This document shows, piece after piece, positions 52,703 to 61,600 of a DNA stretch of 64,000 nucleotides; position 1 is the stretch's first letter, and each line of letters begins with the position of its first letter. The position numbers and the translations under genes were made by a program. The stretch comes from Clostridium sp. Lineage in GTDB: Bacteria; Bacillota; Clostridia; Oscillospirales; Acutalibacteraceae. The stretch covers positions 1-64,000 of the forward strand of contig JAMPGU010000006.1 of NCBI GenBank assembly GCA_023663865.1, given 5' to 3'. The notes beneath the pieces were generated by a model. The model made no database searches and was not told the origin of the DNA. It was given only the letters and a program-made list of their open reading frames with translations.

Positions 52703-53560
52703 TTATTTCGTAATAATTTCAAAAACACCAATAATCATACAAATAAATCCAATTGCAATATCGTAAACAGCAATATATTTCAGCTGCTGCTTTTTTATAA
52801 TAAAGGTAAGCAGCTTTGCTGTCAGATAGGACACGGCAGCACCGATTACCAAGCCGATAATTGCGGAAACAATGGAAACCTTTGTAACACCTACACAAAG
52901 CTCAATAATGCCCCTTACGAGCAATATCATAACTGCCATTACAACAGAATATCTGAGTGCATTCTTTTCATCAAATCCAACAATCAGCCCGATACAGAAC
53001 ACTGCACCGATAAGGGAACAGCCTGCCGTAGGAACTGCAAGAAAAACCACAACTCCCAGCAATAAAGCCTGTGCAATACTTGGAAGCGGATTGAGCTTTT
53101 TTCCTGCAAGTCCGATTGTGGTGAAAAGCAGCACGCCTGTCATAAGCATACATAAACCTTCACCGGCTATATTCTGATTGTAGGAGGTTCTGTGGAACAC
53201 ATCAAAAACAGTGCCGTACTTCCCTGCCGGAATGAGATAAAACAGCATAGGAACAAAGGACAGAATTGTCATATACATAAAGCTTCGTGCCAGCTTGATA
53301 TTCTTTACATCAAGTCTTTTATGAAACAAATCATTCCAAGCACCTATGAAGTTTACAAACAGCATTTTGAACAGTTTAAAAAAGGCTGCGATTAATCCAA
53401 TAGCAATACCAATATGTATAACGCCTGTCAGCTGTGAACAGGCATTTGTAAATCTTCCGGCAAAGTTATGGAATATCGCGCTGTGTCCGCTTTCCGACAC
53501 AGGCAGAACAAAGGTTACCGCCTGCCCTATAGCCTGAAATATTGCTTTTAAAATCCACAT
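52703..53560 (-). CDS. Divergent undecaprenyl-diphosphatase (UppP/BacA) homologue
   Basis: A 285-residue polytopic protein (about eight TM helices) of the UppP fold, the family that recycles undecaprenyl pyrophosphate. The first motif reads [14 protein letters not shown] where active enzymes have a Glu before FLP, and the second (normally PGxSRSG) reads AVPTAGCSLIG without the Arg. His in SGH is kept. Loss of the catalytic Glu and Arg suggests altered or no phosphatase activity. The ATG at 53560 is 6 nt from GGAGGAG and lies inside the YlzJ-like gene. It is between tepA/ylzJ and spoIIIE, an unusual position for UppP. Confidence 0.75.
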   Translation of the reverse strand: MWILKAIFQAIGQAVTFVLPVSESGHSAIFHNFAGRFTNACSQLTGVIHIGIAIGLIAAFFKLFKMLFVNFIGAWNDLFHKRLDVKNIKLARSFMYMTILSFVPMLFYLIPAGKYGTVFDVFHRTSYNQNIAGEGLCMLMTGVLLFTTIGLAGKKLNPLPSIAQALLLGVVVFLAVPTAGCSLIGAVFCIGLIVGFDEKNALRYSVVMAVMILLVRGIIELCVGVTKVSIVSAIIGLVIGAAVSYLTAKLLTFIIKKQQLKYIAVYDIAIGFICMIIGVFEIITK

Positions 53561-53708
53561 TGTTATCTCCTCCGAACAATGATGCGTTATCAAGATAATA
53601 ACCCGCTCTTATATAATCATAGGGATTGCTTGAGCGCAGAGAATTATCGGCACATACACCCTTGCCGTTATAAAAAATATCCTCAAATGATATGATAGAA
53701 TAAATCAA
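53466..53708 (-). CDS. YlzJ-like protein
   Basis: An 80-residue ORF beginning with TTG, 7 nt after GGAGG and overlapping the tepA stop in a TTGA. The first 20 residues resemble YlzJ-family proteins (a short hydrophobic MIYSI start, then FEDIF), and the position between tepA and spoIIIE is that of B. subtilis ylzJ. It overlaps the UppP-like gene by 95 nt, so its C-terminal third is read in two frames; the real protein may be this long or the overlap may reflect a shifted downstream start. Function unknown. Confidence 0.55.
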   Translation of the reverse strand: MIYSIISFEDIFYNGKGVCADNSLRSSNPYDYIRAGYYLDNASLFGGDNNVDFKSNISGYRAGGNLCSACVGKRTQRDIP

Positions 53709-54424
53709 TTTGAAGCCTCCTCAATCTGCTTGTCCAAAAAATTAAGAGCATCGCACAAGCCGCCGAGTTCATCAATTAATCCCGATTCAACAGCACCCTC
53801 GCCGTCAAGAACAGTGCCTACATCCATAATAAGCTCACCGGTTTTCATCATAAGCTTTCTGAAGCTTTCGCCGTCAATACCGGAATTATTGGCAACAAAT
53901 TTTACAATTCTGTCCTGCATTTTTTCAAAATAAGACAGGGTTTGAGGAACACCGAGAACAAGTCCATTCATCCTTACGGGATGCACGGTCATCGTAGCAC
54001 TTGGCACGATAAAGCTTCTTCTGCAGCTGACCGCAAGAGGCACACCGATGGAATGACCGCCTCCCAGCACCAAGGATGCAGTAGGTGTCTTCATGGTAGA
54101 TAAAAGCTCTGCAATCGCCAGCCCTGCCTCTACATCACCGCCGACAGTATTCAAAATAATCAGCAGTCCTTCGATTTCTTTGCTTTCTTCAATAGCCACA
54201 AGTTGGGGAATGACATGCTCGTATTTTGTCGTTTTATTCTGACTGGGTAAAATATAATGCCCCTCAATCTGACCGATTATGGTCAGACAGTGAATAAAAT
54301 GCCCATCCTTTGAAACGGTGATTGAGCCTGTTTCAAAATCACTTGCAGTGCTAACCTCAGACTCCGCTGCTTCCTCATTATTTATACTTTCTTCATTTGA
54401 TTGATTTGAATTCAACTTTGACAT
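53705..54424 (-). CDS. ClpP-like serine protease, TepA type
   Basis: A 239-residue protein of the ClpP/crotonase superfamily, TepA branch. After an acidic N-terminus (1-35), the Ser-His pair is visible in [12 protein letters not shown] (Ser about 124) and [11 protein letters not shown] (His about 147), with [14 protein letters not shown] as the oxyanion region. TepA-type proteins are encoded beside spoIIIE in many Firmicutes and were proposed to act in protein export or sporulation; this is not firmly established. It is the first gene of the tepA-ylzJ-uppP-spoIIIE cluster. Confidence 0.85.
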   Translation of the reverse strand: MSKLNSNQSNEESINNEEAAESEVSTASDFETGSITVSKDGHFIHCLTIIGQIEGHYILPSQNKTTKYEHVIPQLVAIEESKEIEGLLIILNTVGGDVEAGLAIAELLSTMKTPTASLVLGGGHSIGVPLAVSCRRSFIVPSATMTVHPVRMNGLVLGVPQTLSYFEKMQDRIVKFVANNSGIDGESFRKLMMKTGELIMDVGTVLDGEGAVESGLIDELGGLCDALNFLDKQIEEASN

Positions 54425-54509
54425 AAATACACCTCTGTATATTTATGCCCAAAGTATTCCATAATAATATATTATTTTAACATAAATACAGATATATTTC
54501 AATATTACT

Positions 54510-54542
54510 TTAAAATAAAAATGCACGATATAAAATCGTGCA
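54510..54542 (-). terminator. Terminator of the subtilase gene
   Basis: Minus strand stem TGCACGAT / ATCGTGCA with a 5-nt loop, then TTTTTATTTT. Confidence 0.85.
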
Positions 54543-54554
54543 CTTATATTTTAA

Positions 54555-56873
54555 TCATGCCCCTTGGGAGATTACGGCAAAATCCTTGGCATTGAGGATA
54601 TTGTCATCAACCGTATTAAGCAAAAAGCCCAGCTCGTCATAATCGGGCGGCTGATTGATACAGTCCGTGCCCCACATCTTATAAATCGTTTGAGCAGGAT
54701 AGGACACGGTATGCTCCAGCTCCGCATCCTCATAAACAAATCTGCCATTACTTTTGCCCTTGAATTTATAATTAAAAGAGATAATAACAGGAATATCACT
54801 TTCCTCAGCGTATTTATACATTGATGTGGTTATGTCTGGCGTATAAATAGTTAGATTATTACAGTCCTTAAAAGTGTTAACTGCAAAGGATATATCATCA
54901 TTTGTTGTTTTAACAAGTCTAAGATTTTCACAGCCATAAAAAGCGTGGTTATCAATCTCTGTTAATGTGCCGAGCTTAGCAGTTTCAAGTTTTGGACAAT
55001 TTTTAAATAAGCCTGTATTAGCATAAGTCAAGTTTGGCATTTCTACATTCACTAAATTTTCGCAATTAGAAAACACATACATACCACACTCTTCAACACC
55101 AGGAGCTATTACCTCTCTCAAATTAGGGCAGTTGGCAAAAGCATATCGATTAATTTGTTTTACTGTTTCTGGTAATATAATTTTCTCTACGGTTTTATTC
55201 CCAATGAAGCACCAATCACCAATCTGCTGAATTTCAACTCCGTCTATCCTTTCAGGTACTTCAATTACTTTTTGGTCAATAAACTGGCATCTATCAACTT
55301 TATTATATTGCTGTGTTGATGATGATTGAGTAAGTCTATAGCCACCTTCATCATTGTATGTCGGAGCAGAAAAATAAAACACTTTCTTTTCCTTACCTGG
55401 TGCGTAAGCAGCTACTGTTATCATATGCCACTTTGATAGGTTTATTGTGTCACCAAATTCATATTTATATTGACTTGCACCTGTCATTTCTTGGTATGGT
55501 ATTGCAGGTAAACTACCAAGTCCAAGTTCATAATATATTTTTGCATTTTCATCATTACTTGTGAAAGAAATATCCGAACAGCCTGTTGTATCGTTTTTTT
55601 CTATAGAATAATCCAAATCGACCTGTTCTAATTCTTTACCAAGCAAATTTTTTACACATCCATAAGCATCTGCAGTAATTCTTTGTTTATCTGAAATATT
55701 TTCATTATTTGTTGAATACCCTGTTTCAAGTAATAATTGTTTTATTTCATCAACTATGATATCAGGTTTTACCATAACAATCAAAGAGCATATTGAACTG
55801 ATAACAGGTGCGGCAGCCGAAGTTCCATTCCAACTATTAGTTAGTTTTCCGTTATTATCATAACTTGTCATACCGGAACCTGTTGCATATATATCTACAC
55901 CATCGCCGAAATTACTGAAAGATGCAATTTTGTTATCATATGCATTAGCACCTACTGTTATAACTGTGTCAATTCTTGCAGGAAGTAAATTATCAATACT
56001 GCTTATATCTTTTCCTTCATTAGAAGCAGCAGCTATGCAAACAACATTCATTTTTTCTGCATATTCAAAAGCTTCAACAATGACACTTTTTTCTTTTGAT
56101 AATGCTCTGGTGAATGCATAACTATTATTTAATATTTTGCATCCATCGGCAACCGCTAAATATACAGCTGACGCACAAGCAGACAATGAGCATGTTCCAT
56201 TTGCATTAATAATTTGATATGCGTATAATCTGACATTATCGAGAGTGTTCAGTATTATTGTTCCAGAAACTTTTGTACCATGACCACTCCTATCATCTGA
56301 ACCATCATCTAAATATCCATCAAGGAACGAATATCCGCCGTCAAGTCTGCTTTTTGTTATCTTTGTTTTTGCAATTCCTGAATCAATAACACCTATACGT
56401 ATTTCTTCCAACTCAAAATCTTCTTGATTTAACAATTTTATTGCATCATCAATATTTTGGTTTACTGTACTGTAGCAATCTGGAGTAAAGTCAAAATTTT
56501 CTTTAGAAGTAGTGTTGCATAAAATATTTCCTATTTCGGCATCATATTCTACATAGTTTACATAGGATAACGAATCATAATAAATGTATGCTTTATTTGC
56601 TGATTGGTTATTCGGGAATTGAAGGACATAAAGTCCCTCAATTCCTGTTGCTGTATCAACAGCATCCAAATAATCAATATCCTTATTCGCACTGACTATT
56701 AATCTGTTTGAAACATCATATTCTTCTGAATTCATTTCCTTTAACTCGTCAGCAAATTGATATGCTTGTTCTTTTGTTACTGTTTCAACAGCGGGAGTGA
56801 ATATATCCGCAGCAAAAGTAAAGCTGCCGAAAATGATGGACACGGATAAAAAGAATGCAATCAACTTTTTCAT
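54555..56873 (-). CDS. Secreted S8 subtilisin-like protease with BspA-type leucine-rich repeats
   Basis: A 772-residue secreted protein. Signal peptide (about 1-21), an inhibitor-like propeptide region (about 30-125), then the S8 domain with the triad Asp in GVIDSG (about 164), His in GHGTKVSG (about 199) and Ser in NGTSAAAP (about 350). The oxyanion Asn is in ASNEG. A beta-rich linker leads to about six BspA/LRR_5 repeats (about 545-720; INRYAFANCPNLREV, NHAFYGCENLRLV). No sortase motif or TM anchor is seen at the C-terminus. Repeats of this type bind host or bacterial surfaces, so the protease may be targeted. Confidence 0.9.
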   Translation of the reverse strand: MKKLIAFFLSVSIIFGSFTFAADIFTPAVETVTKEQAYQFADELKEMNSEEYDVSNRLIVSANKDIDYLDAVDTATGIEGLYVLQFPNNQSANKAYIYYDSLSYVNYVEYDAEIGNILCNTTSKENFDFTPDCYSTVNQNIDDAIKLLNQEDFELEEIRIGVIDSGIAKTKITKSRLDGGYSFLDGYLDDGSDDRSGHGTKVSGTIILNTLDNVRLYAYQIINANGTCSLSACASAVYLAVADGCKILNNSYAFTRALSKEKSVIVEAFEYAEKMNVVCIAAASNEGKDISSIDNLLPARIDTVITVGANAYDNKIASFSNFGDGVDIYATGSGMTSYDNNGKLTNSWNGTSAAAPVISSICSLIVMVKPDIIVDEIKQLLLETGYSTNNENISDKQRITADAYGCVKNLLGKELEQVDLDYSIEKNDTTGCSDISFTSNDENAKIYYELGLGSLPAIPYQEMTGASQYKYEFGDTINLSKWHMITVAAYAPGKEKKVFYFSAPTYNDEGGYRLTQSSSTQQYNKVDRCQFIDQKVIEVPERIDGVEIQQIGDWCFIGNKTVEKIILPETVKQINRYAFANCPNLREVIAPGVEECGMYVFSNCENLVNVEMPNLTYANTGLFKNCPKLETAKLGTLTEIDNHAFYGCENLRLVKTTNDDISFAVNTFKDCNNLTIYTPDITTSMYKYAEESDIPVIISFNYKFKGKSNGRFVYEDAELEHTVSYPAQTIYKMWGTDCINQPPDYDELGFLLNTVDDNILNAKDFAVISQGA

Positions 56874-56972
56874 AACAAAGTCCCCCTAAGCTAAATGTAA
56901 CATAATCACCGAGCAAAAGCAAGAAATGAATTATATAATATAAAAACTTATATTACATTTTTGTAATCTGCA

Positions 56973-57001
56973 TTGACAGGGCGGGTCAAATGTACTAAAA
57001 T
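56973..57001 (+). promoter_or_regulatory. SigA promoter of the acn-icd-rex operon
   Basis: TTGACA (56973-56978), a 17-nt spacer, TAAAAT (56996-57001). Confidence 0.8.
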
Positions 57002-57005
57002 AACT

Positions 57006-57024
57006 TTGTTAATTTTATGAACAA
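57006..57024 (+). promoter_or_regulatory. Possible Rex operator
   Basis: TTGTTAATTTTATGAACAA is an imperfect palindrome with TTGTT/AACAA ends like clostridial Rex sites, located at the expected transcription start of an operon that encodes Rex. The spacing is one base off the usual form. Confidence 0.45.
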
Positions 57025-57043
57025 TTAGGAGGATTTTTTATCA

Positions 57044-58981
57044 ATGGGACTTACACTTGCACAAAAATTAATTAAATCCCACCTTGTTGAGGGCGAGATG
57101 ACCGTTGGAACTGAAATCGGTCTTAAAATCGACCAGACATTGACACAGGATGCCACAGGCACAATGGCATACCTTGAATTTGAGGCAATGGGTGTTGACA
57201 GAGTTAAGACAGAAAAATCTGTTGCTTACATTGATCACAACACACTGCAGACCGGCTTTGAAAATGCGGACGATCACAGATATATTCAGTCTGTGACAAA
57301 GAAGCACGGTATTTATTTCAGCAGACCGGGTAACGGTATCTGCCATCAGGTACACCTTGAAAGATTCGGTATCCCGGGCAAAACCTTAATCGGCTCTGAC
57401 AGCCACACACCTACCGGCGGCGGAATCGGCATGCTGGCAATGGGTGCCGGCGGACTTGACGTAGCTGTTGCTATGGGCGGCGGTACATATTATATTCCGA
57501 TGCCGAAAATGACAAAAATTAATCTTACCGGTTATCTCAAGCCTTGGGTATCTGCAAAGGATGTTATTCTTGAGGTACTCAGAATTATGAGTGTTAAGGG
57601 CGGTGTCGGCAAGATTATTGAATACGGCGGCGAGGGCGTTAAGACCCTTTCTGTACCTGAAAGAGCAACTATAACAAATATGGGTGCTGAGCTTGGTGCA
57701 ACCACCTCTATCTTCCCATCCGACGAAATCACCCTTGCTTTCTTAAAGGCACAGGGCAGAGAAAATGACTGGGTAGAAATTCAGCCTGATGCTGATGCAG
57801 AATATGATGAAATCATTGACATTGACCTTTGCGCACTCACACCAATGGCTGCATGTCCTCACATGCCTGACCAGGTAAAAACAACAGATGAAATCGGAAA
57901 GATTAAGGTTGACCAGGTTGCAATCGGCTCCTGCACAAACTCTTCCTTTGTCGATATGATGAAGGTTGCATCTATACTGAAGGGCAAAACCGTTGACCCG
58001 TCTGTTTCACTTTGTATTGCTCCGGGTTCAAAGCAGGTTCTGAATATGCTTGCACTCAACGGTGCATTATCCGATATGATTAATGCCGGCGCAAGAATTC
58101 TTGAATCAGCATGCGGACCTTGCATTGGTATGGGTCAGTCACCAAACTCTGCAGGTGTATCACTTCGTACCTTTAACAGAAACTTTGAGGGACGTTCAGG
58201 CACAAAGGACGGAAAAATTTATCTTGTTTCTCCTGAGGTTGCTGCAGCATCTGCACTTACAGGATATCTTACAGACCCAAGAGAGCTTGGCGATGCGCCT
58301 GAAATCACAATGCCTGAAAAGTTCATTGTAAATGATAATATGATTGAGGCTCCTGCTTCTGCTGAGGAGGCTGCTGATGTAGAGGTACTTCGCGGTCCGA
58401 ACATCAAGCCATTCCCAAAGACCGAGCCGCTGCCTGAGGAAATTACTGCCAAGGCTGTGCTTAAAGTGGAGGATAATATTACAACAGACCACATTATGCC
58501 TGCCGGTGCTAAAATACTTCCTTATCGTTCAAACATTCCTCACCTTTCACAATACTGCTTCGCTGTCTGCGACGAGACATTCCCTGAAAGAATCAAAGCT
58601 GAGGGCAAAGGCTTTATTATTGGTGGTGCAAACTACGGACAAGGTTCCTCCAGAGAGCATGCTGCACTTGTGCCTCTTTATCTCGGCGTTAAGGCTGTTA
58701 TCACCAAGAGCTTTGCACGTATTCATGTAGCAAACCTCGTAAATGCAGGTATTCTGCCATTCACATTCAAGGATGAGGCTGATTACGATAAGATTGACCA
58801 GATGGATGAGCTTTCGCTTCCAAACATCAAGGACGCTATTGAAAACAACAAGCCTGTTGTATTGAAGAATATAACAAAGGGTGAAGCGTACGAGCTTAAC
58901 ACATCTCACCTCTCTGACAGACAGAGAGCAATGCTTGTATGCGGCGGTCTCTTAGACTACACCAGAGAGATTAACAAATAA
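57044..58981 (+). CDS. acn: Aconitate hydratase
   Basis: Isomerises citrate to isocitrate with a 4Fe-4S cluster, feeding 2-oxoglutarate and glutamate synthesis. Cluster cysteines are in GSCTNSS (about 302) and ESACGPCIGMG (about 352-362). GSDSHTPTGGGIGMLA and the C-terminal swivel-domain GGANYGQGSSREHAA motif are intact. At 645 residues it is the shorter bacterial class, smaller than AcnA and AcnB of E. coli. AGGAGG precedes the ATG. It is first of the acn-icd-rex operon, 26 nt before icd. Confidence 0.93.
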   Translation: MGLTLAQKLIKSHLVEGEMTVGTEIGLKIDQTLTQDATGTMAYLEFEAMGVDRVKTEKSVAYIDHNTLQTGFENADDHRYIQSVTKKHGIYFSRPGNGICHQVHLERFGIPGKTLIGSDSHTPTGGGIGMLAMGAGGLDVAVAMGGGTYYIPMPKMTKINLTGYLKPWVSAKDVILEVLRIMSVKGGVGKIIEYGGEGVKTLSVPERATITNMGAELGATTSIFPSDEITLAFLKAQGRENDWVEIQPDADAEYDEIIDIDLCALTPMAACPHMPDQVKTTDEIGKIKVDQVAIGSCTNSSFVDMMKVASILKGKTVDPSVSLCIAPGSKQVLNMLALNGALSDMINAGARILESACGPCIGMGQSPNSAGVSLRTFNRNFEGRSGTKDGKIYLVSPEVAAASALTGYLTDPRELGDAPEITMPEKFIVNDNMIEAPASAEEAADVEVLRGPNIKPFPKTEPLPEEITAKAVLKVEDNITTDHIMPAGAKILPYRSNIPHLSQYCFAVCDETFPERIKAEGKGFIIGGANYGQGSSREHAALVPLYLGVKAVITKSFARIHVANLVNAGILPFTFKDEADYDKIDQMDELSLPNIKDAIENNKPVVLKNITKGEAYELNTSHLSDRQRAMLVCGGLLDYTREINK

Positions 58982-59007
58982 AACACATAAATCAAAGGAG
59001 TATAACT

Positions 59008-60183
59008 ATGGTTGACGAAAAAAAAGCAATTGACGAAGCTGTTGAAAAATTCCGTTCCTTAATGGAGGCACAGCTCGCACGTGCAAAGAAGATTAAAGAG
59101 GACAAGGATTTTACAGATTACGACGCACTTGATACCATCGTTATCGGTATCTGCGGCGGTGATGGAATCGGTCCTGTAATCACTAAGGAAAGCGAAAGAG
59201 TACTTGCATTCTTATTAAAGGATGAGGTTGCAAGAGGAAAGGTTGCATTCAAGGAAATTGACGGTCTTACGATTGAAAACCGTGCTGCCTGCAACAAGGC
59301 AATCCCGGATGATGTTCTTGAGGAGTTGAAAAGCTGTCACGTTATTTTGAAAGGCCCTACAACTACACCAAGAGCAGGCGATCCATGGCCGAATGTTGAA
59401 TCTGCAAATGTTGCTATGAGAAAAGAGCTTGACTTATTTGCAAATATGAGACCTGTTCGAGTTGCAGAGGAAGGCATTGACTGGACCTTCTTCAGAGAGA
59501 ATACCGAGGGCGGTTATGCTGTAGGCTCTCATGGTGTTAACATCACTGACGATCTTGCCGTTGATTTCACAGTAGCAACGCAGGAAGGCTGTGAGAGAAT
59601 TGCAAAGCTTGCTTATGATTATGCTAAGAAGAATAACAAGGGCAAGGTTTCTATCATTACAAAGGCAAATATCATTAAGACAACTGACGGTAAATTCCTG
59701 AAAACAGCACAGAAAATCGGCGAGGCATATCCTGATATCGTAACAGATGACTGGTATGTAGACATTACAACAGCTAAGCTCATTGACCCAATGAGAAGAA
59801 AGGATTTCAAGGTATTTGTTCTTCCTAACCTCTATGGCGATATCATCACAGATGAGGCTGCTGAGTTCCAGGGCGGTGTTGGTACTGCCGGCTCTGCAAA
59901 CATTGGTAAAAAATATGCTATGTTTGAGGCTATTCACGGTTCAGCACCAAGAATGATTAAGGAAGGCAGAGGTCAATATGCAGACCCTTGTTCTATGCTT
60001 CGTGCATCCGTTATGCTTCTGTCACACATAGGATATCAGAAGGAAGCAAATGCACTTGAGGCTGCACTTGACAAATGTATGTTTGAGGAGAAAAAGCTTA
60101 CCATTACCGGCAGAGACAACGGCTGCACCTGCAGTGAATTCGGTGATTATGTAATGGAAACCATTACGAATATGACAAAATAA
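59008..60183 (+). CDS. icd: Isocitrate/isopropylmalate dehydrogenase family, isocitrate dehydrogenase
   Basis: Oxidatively decarboxylates isocitrate to 2-oxoglutarate. The Rossmann-less beta-decarboxylating fold is shown by GGDGIGPVITKE (about 49-60), the substrate loop RENTEGGYAVGSHG, catalytic Lys in TKANIIK, DPMRR and NLYGDIITDEAAE. The position after aconitase supports isocitrate rather than isopropylmalate. The cofactor, NAD or NADP, is uncertain. The 391 residues include an N-terminal helical extension of about 40. AAAGGAG precedes the ATG. Confidence 0.88.
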   Translation: MVDEKKAIDEAVEKFRSLMEAQLARAKKIKEDKDFTDYDALDTIVIGICGGDGIGPVITKESERVLAFLLKDEVARGKVAFKEIDGLTIENRAACNKAIPDDVLEELKSCHVILKGPTTTPRAGDPWPNVESANVAMRKELDLFANMRPVRVAEEGIDWTFFRENTEGGYAVGSHGVNITDDLAVDFTVATQEGCERIAKLAYDYAKKNNKGKVSIITKANIIKTTDGKFLKTAQKIGEAYPDIVTDDWYVDITTAKLIDPMRRKDFKVFVLPNLYGDIITDEAAEFQGGVGTAGSANIGKKYAMFEAIHGSAPRMIKEGRGQYADPCSMLRASVMLLSHIGYQKEANALEAALDKCMFEEKKLTITGRDNGCTCSEFGDYVMETITNMTK

Positions 60184-60216
60184 GCACTTCTAAGTAAATT
60201 GAAGAGAGGGCTAAAA

Positions 60217-60870
60217 ATGGCAAATAAGAATGACATTTCAATATCTGTTATCAAGCGTTTGCCGCGCTACTACAGATTTTTGCAGTCCCTGAAGGAAAAC
60301 GGAATTGTGAGAATAAGCTCTAAGGAGCTTGCAGCCAGAATGGGACTGACTGCCTCTCAAATCAGACACGACTTTAACTGCTTTGGCGGATTCGGACAGC
60401 AGGGATATGGTTATAATGTTCCTGAGCTTCACGCTAAAATCGGTGAAATCCTCTGTGTTGATCATGAGATAAAAACAATTCTTATTGGCGCAGGAAATCT
60501 TGGAAAGGCTGTAACAAATAAGATTTTTTCCAAAAACAGCAGTTTCAAGCTAATCGGTATTTTTGATAAAAACGAAGCGCTTTGCGGAAATATGATTAAA
60601 GGTATACCTATCAGGAATATTGACTATATCGAGAACTTTTGTATAGACAATCATCCAACCTGTGCAGTTACCTGTATTCCCTCAAACGATATGAGAGAGC
60701 TTACAGATTTGCTGGTTAAGCTGGGAATAAAGAGCTTTTGGAATTTTTCAAACTTTGATATTGCAATGGCTCACCCCGATGTACTTGTGGAAAATGTGCA
60801 TTTAACCGACAGTCTTTTAACTCTGGGCTATCTTACGAATAACGCCAAACCAATCAAGGAGGTTGACTAG
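60217..60870 (+). CDS. rex: Redox-sensing repressor Rex
   Basis: A 217-residue NAD(H)-responsive repressor. The N-terminal winged helix (about 5-75; SSKELAARMGLTASQIRHDFNCFGGFGQQGYGY) is diagnostic, followed by a Rossmann NADH domain with LIGAGNLGKA. Rex releases DNA when NADH/NAD+ rises and controls fermentation genes. The ATG at 60217 follows GAGAGGG; a TTG at 60199 is upstream of that site. It is downstream of icd in the same operon and convergent with ldh, a common Rex target. Possible autoregulation via the palindrome at 57006. Confidence 0.94.
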   Translation: MANKNDISISVIKRLPRYYRFLQSLKENGIVRISSKELAARMGLTASQIRHDFNCFGGFGQQGYGYNVPELHAKIGEILCVDHEIKTILIGAGNLGKAVTNKIFSKNSSFKLIGIFDKNEALCGNMIKGIPIRNIDYIENFCIDNHPTCAVTCIPSNDMRELTDLLVKLGIKSFWNFSNFDIAMAHPDVLVENVHLTDSLLTLGYLTNNAKPIKEVD

Positions 60871-60871
60871 T

Positions 60872-61555
60872 GTGGAGCTCATTAGTAATAAGGAAATCAT
60901 TGATGTTGTAAAATACAGCGACACCTCTGCAATCATTGTAGAAAAAGTTCCTTTGGCAACTCCATCACAGTATAAGGTAAAATATTCTGTAGTTGATTTT
61001 GTGAAAAAAAGTATAGATGTATCAACTAAGGGTGCTTATCTGTTAAAAAAATTCGGTTCTAATTTCAAAAGAATCAGCGAAATCATTCCTAACTTTGTTC
61101 AGTGCGAAGCTGCTGTGCTTTATGACAGACGTGTGCTGGCAATTTATCCCAACGGCGAGGCAGGAATATTTGACAGAGACGGAGAGCTTGACTGGAGCGG
61201 TACATTTGATTATCATCAAAAGCCAATCAAATGCTTATCACTGGACGGAAAATATTTTTGGAGCGTATGCACGGAAGAAAACTGCGTAATACGCTATTCC
61301 TGCCAAAATATGAAGGTTGATTTAAGGATTGGCGGTGTAGACGCAAAAACCTTTATTAAGCCCAGTCATATATGCTATGATGACGGCAGTCTGTATATAT
61401 GCTGTGACAACAACAAGGTTAGAAAAATTGATGGCACAAATTATACGGTAAGTGACTATCTGAATTTTAACAACTGCATAAAAAAATATTATAAATTCGG
61501 CAGCTATGCCATAGCAGTTATGATTGACGGCACTTACGTAATTGATAACAACTAA
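60872..61555 (+). CDS. Unknown protein, possibly a small beta-propeller
   Basis: A 227-residue soluble protein with no recognised family. Repeating short beta segments (VVKYSDTSAIIVEK, GEAGIFDRDGELDWSG, KCLSLDGKYFWSVC, HICYDDGSLYICC, KVRKIDG) suggest a WD-like or NHL-like propeller of about five blades, though this is only a pattern impression. The GTG at 60872 starts one base after the rex stop and 9 nt from GGAGG, so it belongs to the rex operon. It ends before a shared terminator. Confidence 0.55.
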   Translation: MELISNKEIIDVVKYSDTSAIIVEKVPLATPSQYKVKYSVVDFVKKSIDVSTKGAYLLKKFGSNFKRISEIIPNFVQCEAAVLYDRRVLAIYPNGEAGIFDRDGELDWSGTFDYHQKPIKCLSLDGKYFWSVCTEENCVIRYSCQNMKVDLRIGGVDAKTFIKPSHICYDDGSLYICCDNNKVRKIDGTNYTVSDYLNFNNCIKKYYKFGSYAIAVMIDGTYVIDNN

Positions 61556-61567
61556 CATAAAAGAATT

Positions 61568-61600
61568 AAGAGGAGATAGGTTACAAACCTATCTCCTCTT
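61568..61600. terminator. Bidirectional terminator overlapping the ldh stop codon
   Basis: A 15-bp stem AAGAGGAGATAGGTT with 3-nt loop. The last five ldh codons and its TAA lie inside the stem, so the hairpin serves both convergent operons. Confidence 0.85.
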
